45,519 nt of DNA, taken from positions 1 to 45,519 of the forward strand of contig NZ_JAFUSK010000091.1 in the NCBI RefSeq assembly GCF_017471675.1, read 5' to 3'. Each line of letters starts with the position of its first letter. Position 1 is the first letter of the stretch. This document shows, in pieces, positions 41,311-45,519 of the stretch. Source of the stretch: Pseudobutyrivibrio sp. (GTDB lineage Bacteria > Bacillota > Clostridia > Lachnospirales > Lachnospiraceae). The notes beneath the pieces were generated by a model. The model saw only the letters and a program-made list of their open reading frames with translations. It was not told where the DNA came from and ran no database searches. The position numbers and the translations under genes were made by a program.

Positions 41311-42619
41311 ATCTTCTTAGTCCCTTCGGATAGTGATTCTTTATCTGACCTTTAACAGATTTTCCCCAACCAATAGAAACCCCATCAACAGTAATTAAAG
41401 CCCATCCATCAGCTACGCCATCTATACGAAGTGATTGACCTAATAGATAGTTTTTAATCTCCTGACTGTCACAAGAAAAATCTATGCTGTTATTAACCTC
41501 ATCAGCCTTAAGCGCCAAAGCCATAGCATGGCTTGGTTCAAAACGATTCTTCTTAAGGGTGCCAAGGAATAGCCCACCTCTTAGCACATGAAGTCCGCTA
41601 AAATCAGGACAATTCTCCGGTAATTTATACAGCAAATCATTAATAAGAAGCAGATTATTCTTCCACTCCTTAGGCGCCTTAAATATCTCCTTAATAAAGG
41701 CATAATAATCCACTAACATTTTATCACTAGGCCGCTTAATATCATAGTAGTTTCTATCAAAGCTTTCCATACCAGCCTTTTCAAGAAGGCATGCATAGTG
41801 ACCTTCACCCTTATCCTTATGCGGCCACAGCCTACGCTCCTCTACCACCTTCATATCCGGATGTCTTTCTACAAATGCTGCTACTGCTTCCTCATCCTCA
41901 AGCCTTGCAAAGGTGCAGGTGCTATAGCACATCCTTCCACCAGAAATTAACATTTCGTAGGCACTATCAAGGATTTCAGCCTGACGCGATGCACACATCT
42001 TAACAGAATCAAGAGACCATTCATCACAGGCATCGTGATTCTTTCTAAACATCCCTTCCCCAGAGCAAGGTGCATCCACCATAATCTTATCGAAATATTC
42101 AGGGAATTTATCTGCAAGCTTATCTGGATATTCAGATGTTACGATACAGTTTCTGATTCCAAGACGCTCTACATTCTCTGAAAGAATCTTGGCTCTGTTT
42201 TTCATAGGCTCGTTGGAAACTAAGATTCCCTCTCCAGCTAAATATCCAGCAATCTGTGTAGATTTTCCACCAGGAGCAGCACAAAGATCAAGACAAATAT
42301 CTCCAGGCTTTGGAGCTAACATCTCCACTGGAAGCTGGGCTGATGCATCCTGAATATAGTACAAGCCTGCCGCATGATATGGATGAATACCTGGACGGTT
42401 TATTTCATCATAGTAATAGCCATTAGGGCTCCACTTCAACTGCTCTTCAAGCATAGACTTAGTGTTTTCAACAGCCTTTTCATTTGATTTTATAGGATTA
42501 AAACGTAAAGCTGATATCTTGCTTTCCTCAAATGAACGCAAAAACGCATGGAAGTCAGGACCTAAGTCCTGCTCCATGCGATTAACAAAATCAATTGGTA
42601 AAAATGAATGATCACTCAT
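41300..42619 (-). CDS. RsmF/NOL1-NOP2-Sun type rRNA m5C methyltransferase
   Basis: This 439-aa enzyme has a short N-terminal part, a SAM-binding domain with LDLCAAPGGKST near residue 110, VDAPCSGEGMFRK with the PC motif Cys, and CYSTCTF with the catalytic TC motif Cys. A C-terminal domain like the RsmF PUA part follows (LRGGLFLG, SHAMALAL, YLLGQSLRIDG). It methylates cytosine C5 in 16S rRNA (the exact site is not readable). The start overlaps the argS stop by one base (TAATG). Confidence 0.9.
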   Translation of the reverse strand: MSDHSFLPIDFVNRMEQDLGPDFHAFLRSFEESKISALRFNPIKSNEKAVENTKSMLEEQLKWSPNGYYYDEINRPGIHPYHAAGLYYIQDASAQLPVEMLAPKPGDICLDLCAAPGGKSTQIAGYLAGEGILVSNEPMKNRAKILSENVERLGIRNCIVTSEYPDKLADKFPEYFDKIMVDAPCSGEGMFRKNHDACDEWSLDSVKMCASRQAEILDSAYEMLISGGRMCYSTCTFARLEDEEAVAAFVERHPDMKVVEERRLWPHKDKGEGHYACLLEKAGMESFDRNYYDIKRPSDKMLVDYYAFIKEIFKAPKEWKNNLLLINDLLYKLPENCPDFSGLHVLRGGLFLGTLKKNRFEPSHAMALALKADEVNNSIDFSCDSQEIKNYLLGQSLRIDGVADGWALITVDGVSIGWGKSVKGQIKNHYPKGLRRYDT

Positions 42620-44379
42620 TACATACGCTCCGGTGCCTTAAAGCCAAGTAAATCGATAGACTTTTCAAGGACGCTACGTGTAAGCATAAGAAGCTTAAGG
42701 TAGCTTGCCTTTGTAGCCTCATCCTCCTCAGCTAAAATCTTAGTGTCGTGATAGAATCTATTAAATGCATTTGCTAAATCATAGATATATGCACAAATCT
42801 TGTGTGGTGCCATATCTTCATAAGCTGATGTAAGAGCAGCCATAAACTTAGTAAGCTCAAGCTGTAAACCACGCTCTGAATCAGAATGTGCTGGAAGGAT
42901 AGCGCCATCAATGCTTTCTACTCCTGCCTTAGCAAGAATTGACTTACATCTAACAATTGTGTAAAGGATGTAAGGACCTGTGTTACCTTCTGCAGATGTG
43001 AATCTGTCAATATCGAAGATATAATCCTTAGAAGCCTGGTTAGATAAATCACCATACTTAACAGCTGAAAGGCCAACAATCTGAGCTGTCTTAATAGCAT
43101 CCTCATCACTCATTGTGCCATTCTCTTTAATCTTCTCAAGCATCTTATCTTCTACTTCCTTAAGAAGATATTCAAGACGCATAACTCCGCCCTGGCGAGT
43201 CTTAAATGGCTTACCATCCTTACCGTTCATAGTACCAAAGCCTACGAAGTAAAGATTCTTGTCAGCTGGAACAATGCCTGTTTTCTTAGCACAACGGAAC
43301 ACCTGTGTAAAGTAAAGCTCCTGACGCTTATCAACAACATAAATGATTGAATCTGGATTATAATCCTTCATTCTCCATACCATTGTTGCAAGGTCCGTTG
43401 TATTGTAAAGAGAAGCACCATCTGATTTAAGAATCATACATGGTGGAACTTCCTTAGTATCTGTTTCTTCCTTAACATCAACAACAAGAGCGCCTTCAGA
43501 AATGTAAGCGAATCCATCATCCTTCATCTTCTGAACCATATCAGGGATGTAAGGTTGTGCGTCTGATTCACCCTTCCATAAATCAAAAGTAACATCAAGC
43601 TTCTCGTAGTTTCTCTTAAGATCTGTAACTGAAACATTAAGGATGTGTGAAAGAAGTGCCTGATAGCCCTTTCTTCCATGCTGAAGCTCGTAAGTAGCTC
43701 TAAGAGCTGCTTCCTTGTATGCCTCATCCTCCTTAGACTTACCTGATGCACATGGGTAAATCTCCTCAAGCTCTGAAATAGTAAATGGTGGCTCTGTAGG
43801 ATATTCACCATCATAATTCTCATCAAAGTAAACAAGCTCTGGCTTACGAAGCTTAAGCTCTGTAATGATAAGACCCATCTGAAGACCCCAGTCACCAAGA
43901 TGAACATCGCCTATCACCTCATCACCCATGAAACGAGCTGTACGCTTAATAGACTCACCTATAATAGCTGAACGAAGATGTCCTACGTGAAGTGGCTTAG
44001 CAACGTTTGGTCCGCCGTAGTCAATCATAACCTTCTTAGGTGTGGCAACCTTTTCAACGCCAAATCTTTCAGTATCTGCTGCCATGCCTGAAACAAAGCC
44101 TGCAATAAACTCATCCGAAAGATTCATATTAATAAATCCTGGAGGACATGCCTCACACTTTGAAAACATTGCATTTTCTGCAAGCTTCTCTACCACTTCG
44201 TTGGCAATAGCTATAGGAGCCTTCTTGTATTCCTTAGCAGCTGCCATAGCGCCATTACACTGAAACTGGCATAAATCAGGTCTGTTTGAGAGGGTAACCA
44301 TCGCATATTTCTCATCAAACCCGCAAGCTGCAAAGCCCTTAACTACTTCTTCTTTAATCTGCTGAAGTATTTCTTTCAT
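42619..44379 (-). CDS. argS: Arginyl-tRNA synthetase
   Basis: This 586-aa class I synthetase charges tRNA-Arg. It has the N-terminal add-on domain, the HIGH-type motif KPLHVGHLRS near residue 135, and the KMSKS-equivalent GKPFKTRQGG. The C-terminal anticodon-binding domain ends RSVLEKSIDLLGF. The frame opens with a TTG at 44391 that lies within GGAGGACGAG; the ATG at 44379 right after this ribosome-binding site is the natural start. It follows queT by 21 bases and leads the translation genes. Confidence 0.93.
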   Translation of the reverse strand: MKEILQQIKEEVVKGFAACGFDEKYAMVTLSNRPDLCQFQCNGAMAAAKEYKKAPIAIANEVVEKLAENAMFSKCEACPPGFINMNLSDEFIAGFVSGMAADTERFGVEKVATPKKVMIDYGGPNVAKPLHVGHLRSAIIGESIKRTARFMGDEVIGDVHLGDWGLQMGLIITELKLRKPELVYFDENYDGEYPTEPPFTISELEEIYPCASGKSKEDEAYKEAALRATYELQHGRKGYQALLSHILNVSVTDLKRNYEKLDVTFDLWKGESDAQPYIPDMVQKMKDDGFAYISEGALVVDVKEETDTKEVPPCMILKSDGASLYNTTDLATMVWRMKDYNPDSIIYVVDKRQELYFTQVFRCAKKTGIVPADKNLYFVGFGTMNGKDGKPFKTRQGGVMRLEYLLKEVEDKMLEKIKENGTMSDEDAIKTAQIVGLSAVKYGDLSNQASKDYIFDIDRFTSAEGNTGPYILYTIVRCKSILAKAGVESIDGAILPAHSDSERGLQLELTKFMAALTSAYEDMAPHKICAYIYDLANAFNRFYHDTKILAEEDEATKASYLKLLMLTRSVLEKSIDLLGFKAPERM

Positions 44380-44400
44380 CTCGTCCTCCAAAAAATAATA

Positions 44401-44901
44401 TTAGGCATTCACCTGATTATCTCTAAAAATAAACATTCTCTCTTTCCAAAGAGCTGCCTTTAAAATCATTCCTAAAATGCAAACGCTAATAACCTCTCCT
44501 ACGCATACTGTTACAACTAAGAACCAATATGCATCAGGCATTTTATAAGCGAATCTAAGTACTAATGGAATTATAACACCATTTGCGATAACTGGTGGTA
44601 ATGTAAATAAAAATTTTGTTTTTCTAAGGTAATAAGTACCGATTGCACCAAGTAATGTAGCAAGACTTCCAAAAACAATATCATAGATAGCGCAGCCAGT
44701 AATGATGTTGGAAAGTACACAACCTACGAAAAGTCCAGGAATTGCTGCTGGTGTAAAAATAGGTAAAATGCAAAGAGCCTCAGATATACGAATCTGAATT
44801 GCACCATTTGCAAGACCGAATGCATTGATAAATACTGTCAATGCAACATAAATGGCTGCAATCATTGCACCCTGACATAATAATAAAACTTTTCTATTCA
44901 T
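44401..44901 (-). CDS. queT: QueT-family queuosine-precursor transporter (ECF S component)
   Basis: This 166-aa protein has five or six membrane segments and motifs of the QueT family: NAFGLANGAIQIRISEAL near the N-terminus and LFVGCVLSNI. It is the substrate-binding part of an energy-coupling-factor transporter and imports preQ1 or a related queuosine precursor; the ECF energising module is not in the window. It is followed closely by argS. The leader in front has a small hairpin with an A-rich tail like a preQ1 riboswitch, which agrees with this role. Confidence 0.88.
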   Translation of the reverse strand: MNRKVLLLCQGAMIAAIYVALTVFINAFGLANGAIQIRISEALCILPIFTPAAIPGLFVGCVLSNIITGCAIYDIVFGSLATLLGAIGTYYLRKTKFLFTLPPVIANGVIIPLVLRFAYKMPDAYWFLVVTVCVGEVISVCILGMILKAALWKERMFIFRDNQVNA

Positions 44902-44905
44902 TTAA

Positions 44906-44952
44906 ATATCTCCTAGTTTTGATTTACGTGAGGATGGTTACGAACTCACGGA
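44906..44952 (-). ncRNA. Candidate preQ1-type riboswitch leader of queT
   Basis: The short leader begins near 44951 with CTCCGTGAG, forms a CGTGAG/CTCACG stem with a 12-base loop containing GTAACC, then has an A-rich tail TAAATCAAAAC running into the ribosome-binding site TAGGAG. Size, loop and tail resemble preQ1-I aptamers, and CTCC at the 5' end can pair with GGAG of the ribosome-binding site. I could not confirm the pseudoknot pairing by eye; the gene identity adds weight. Confidence 0.55.
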
Positions 44953-44953
44953 G

Positions 44954-44982
44954 TTGAATTATAGCACAAAAATGGCTATTAT
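44954..44982 (+). promoter_or_regulatory. Promoter of the thioesterase gene
   Basis: Plus strand TTGAAT (44954-44959), a 17-base spacer and TATTAT (44977-44982), about 35 bases before the start at 45018. It occupies the same DNA as the queT promoter. Confidence 0.65.
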
Positions 44983-44986
44983 ACAA
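44958..44986 (-). promoter_or_regulatory. Promoter of the queT-argS operon
   Basis: Minus strand TTGTAT (44986-44981), a 17-base spacer and perfect TATAAT (44963-44958). Start of transcription would be near 44951. Confidence 0.75.
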
Positions 44987-45017
44987 ACCATAGAACACAG
45001 GAAAAGAGGTAGAAATA

Positions 45018-45407
45018 ATGCTAGAAGTTGGTATGAAGGGCACAGCCCAGACAAAAGTAACAAAAGAGAACACAGCCAAGGCTTTTTGCAGTGGCGCACT
45101 TGATGTATTTGCTACACCTGCCATGCTTTCTTTAATGGAAGAGACCTGCTGGAAAATGATTCAGCCAGAACTTGGTGATGGTGAAGGAAGCGTTGGCACA
45201 AAGGTTGATATCAGCCATGACCGTGCATCAGCTATTGGTCACACTATCAAATGCGAAGCAACACTTGTAGAAATCGACAGACGCCGTCTTGTTTTTGAAG
45301 TAACCTGCTTTGATGGGGACAATGTAATCGGCAAGGGAACCCACGAGCGTTTCATTATCAACAATGAAAAATTTATGGAAAAAGGGGCTGTTAAAAAACT
45401 CCCCTAA
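45018..45407 (+). CDS. Hotdog-fold acyl-CoA thioesterase (FlK-like)
   Basis: This 129-aa protein resembles the thioesterase family that includes fluoroacetyl-CoA thioesterase FlK. The candidate catalytic residues are in place: Thr in FATPAM, Glu in LMEETCW and His in IGHTIKCE. These proteins cleave acyl-CoA esters; here a housekeeping role on short acyl-CoA is more likely than fluoroacetate resistance. The start follows AGAGGTAG. It is transcribed alone, divergent from queT, with a strong terminator after it. Confidence 0.85.
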   Translation: MLEVGMKGTAQTKVTKENTAKAFCSGALDVFATPAMLSLMEETCWKMIQPELGDGEGSVGTKVDISHDRASAIGHTIKCEATLVEIDRRRLVFEVTCFDGDNVIGKGTHERFIINNEKFMEKGAVKKLP

Positions 45408-45413
45408 AAGGTA

Positions 45414-45446
45414 AGGAGTGAAATCTTCGGATTTCACTCCTCTTTT
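45414..45446 (+). terminator. Intrinsic terminator after the thioesterase gene
   Basis: Stem AGGAGTGAAATC with a TTCG tetraloop and perfect complement, then CTTTTATT. It starts a few bases after the stop codon. Confidence 0.92.
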
Positions 45447-45490
45447 ATTAAAAAAATGAGCCACAGACCTATGGCTGTGACCCAAATCCG

Positions 45491-45505
45491 GTATATAATA
45501 TACCT
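45491..45505 (+). promoter_or_regulatory. Possible -10 region of the next gene to the right
   Basis: TATAAT at 45494-45499 lies within the near-palindrome GGTATATAATATACC. No good -35 box is present and the window ends 14 bases later. A hairpin CACAG/CTGTG (about 45462-45479) precedes it. Confidence 0.3.
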
Positions 45506-45519
45506 ATGCTAACCACTAC

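Noticed and set aside
45018-45407. Fluoroacetate-resistance gene
   Set aside because: FlK-like hotdog proteins are widespread; nothing here points to organofluorine chemistry.

Overview
The window looks like a piece of chromosome from an anaerobic Firmicute, most likely a Lachnospiraceae of the Butyrivibrio/Pseudobutyrivibrio type. This is inferred from the AT-rich DNA, the strong purine-rich Shine-Dalgarno sites, the NfnAB pair, the anaerobic cobalamin pathway and the style of the lipoproteins. I ran no search. Almost every gene is on the minus strand; only three sit on the plus strand (an EAL protein, a radical SAM enzyme and a hotdog thioesterase).

Layout from left to right. Positions 1-1224 hold the first codons of an unknown gene, a GC-rich inverted repeat, the N-terminal stub of an FtsX-type permease and its ABC ATPase. 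Positions 1338-3613 hold nfnB and nfnA (electron-bifurcating ferredoxin:NADP oxidoreductase). Positions 3746-5856 hold two G3E metal-chaperone GTPases, one very His-rich. Then follow an ABC-F protein, a membrane EAL phosphodiesterase, a low-molecular-weight phosphatase, an esterase, a Y-family polymerase behind a LexA-like site, a radical SAM enzyme that appears to be leaderless, and a Gfo/Idh/MocA oxidoreductase.

Positions 14996-35600 are one long cobalamin operon read leftward. A consensus promoter, a B12 riboswitch and an intrinsic terminator lie at its head. In transcription order it encodes a lipoprotein CbiK-type chelatase, a BtuF/BtuC/BtuD-like importer, CobQ, CbiC, CbiD, a stray DUF559 nuclease, CbiF, CbiG, CbiH, a CbiJ-CbiE-CbiT fusion, CbiA, CobT, CobU, CobS, a second short CobU-like protein, CobC, CbiB and CobD. 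Genes for uroporphyrinogen methylation, CbiL and the corrinoid adenosyltransferase are not in the window. The 25.5-33.7 kb part is peppered with six copies of a double-hairpin repeat. Several copies run into the genes and supply termini, stop codons or Shine-Dalgarno sites, and an inverted pair brackets the DUF559 gene.

Positions 35604-37766 encode a PAS-GGDEF-EAL protein. Positions 37877-44901 form a translation-related operon: queT behind a preQ1-like leader, argS, an RsmF-type rRNA methyltransferase, a YitT membrane protein and a TetM-like GTPase fused to a YacP/NYN nuclease domain. The fusion is broken by a single in-frame amber codon. The right end has a thioesterase gene whose promoter overlaps the queT promoter on the other strand.

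The leads I would follow first are the repeat family with its bracketed DUF559 gene, the amber codon inside the GTPase-YacP fusion, and the secreted chelatase that shares an accessory domain with the neighbouring importer lipoprotein.
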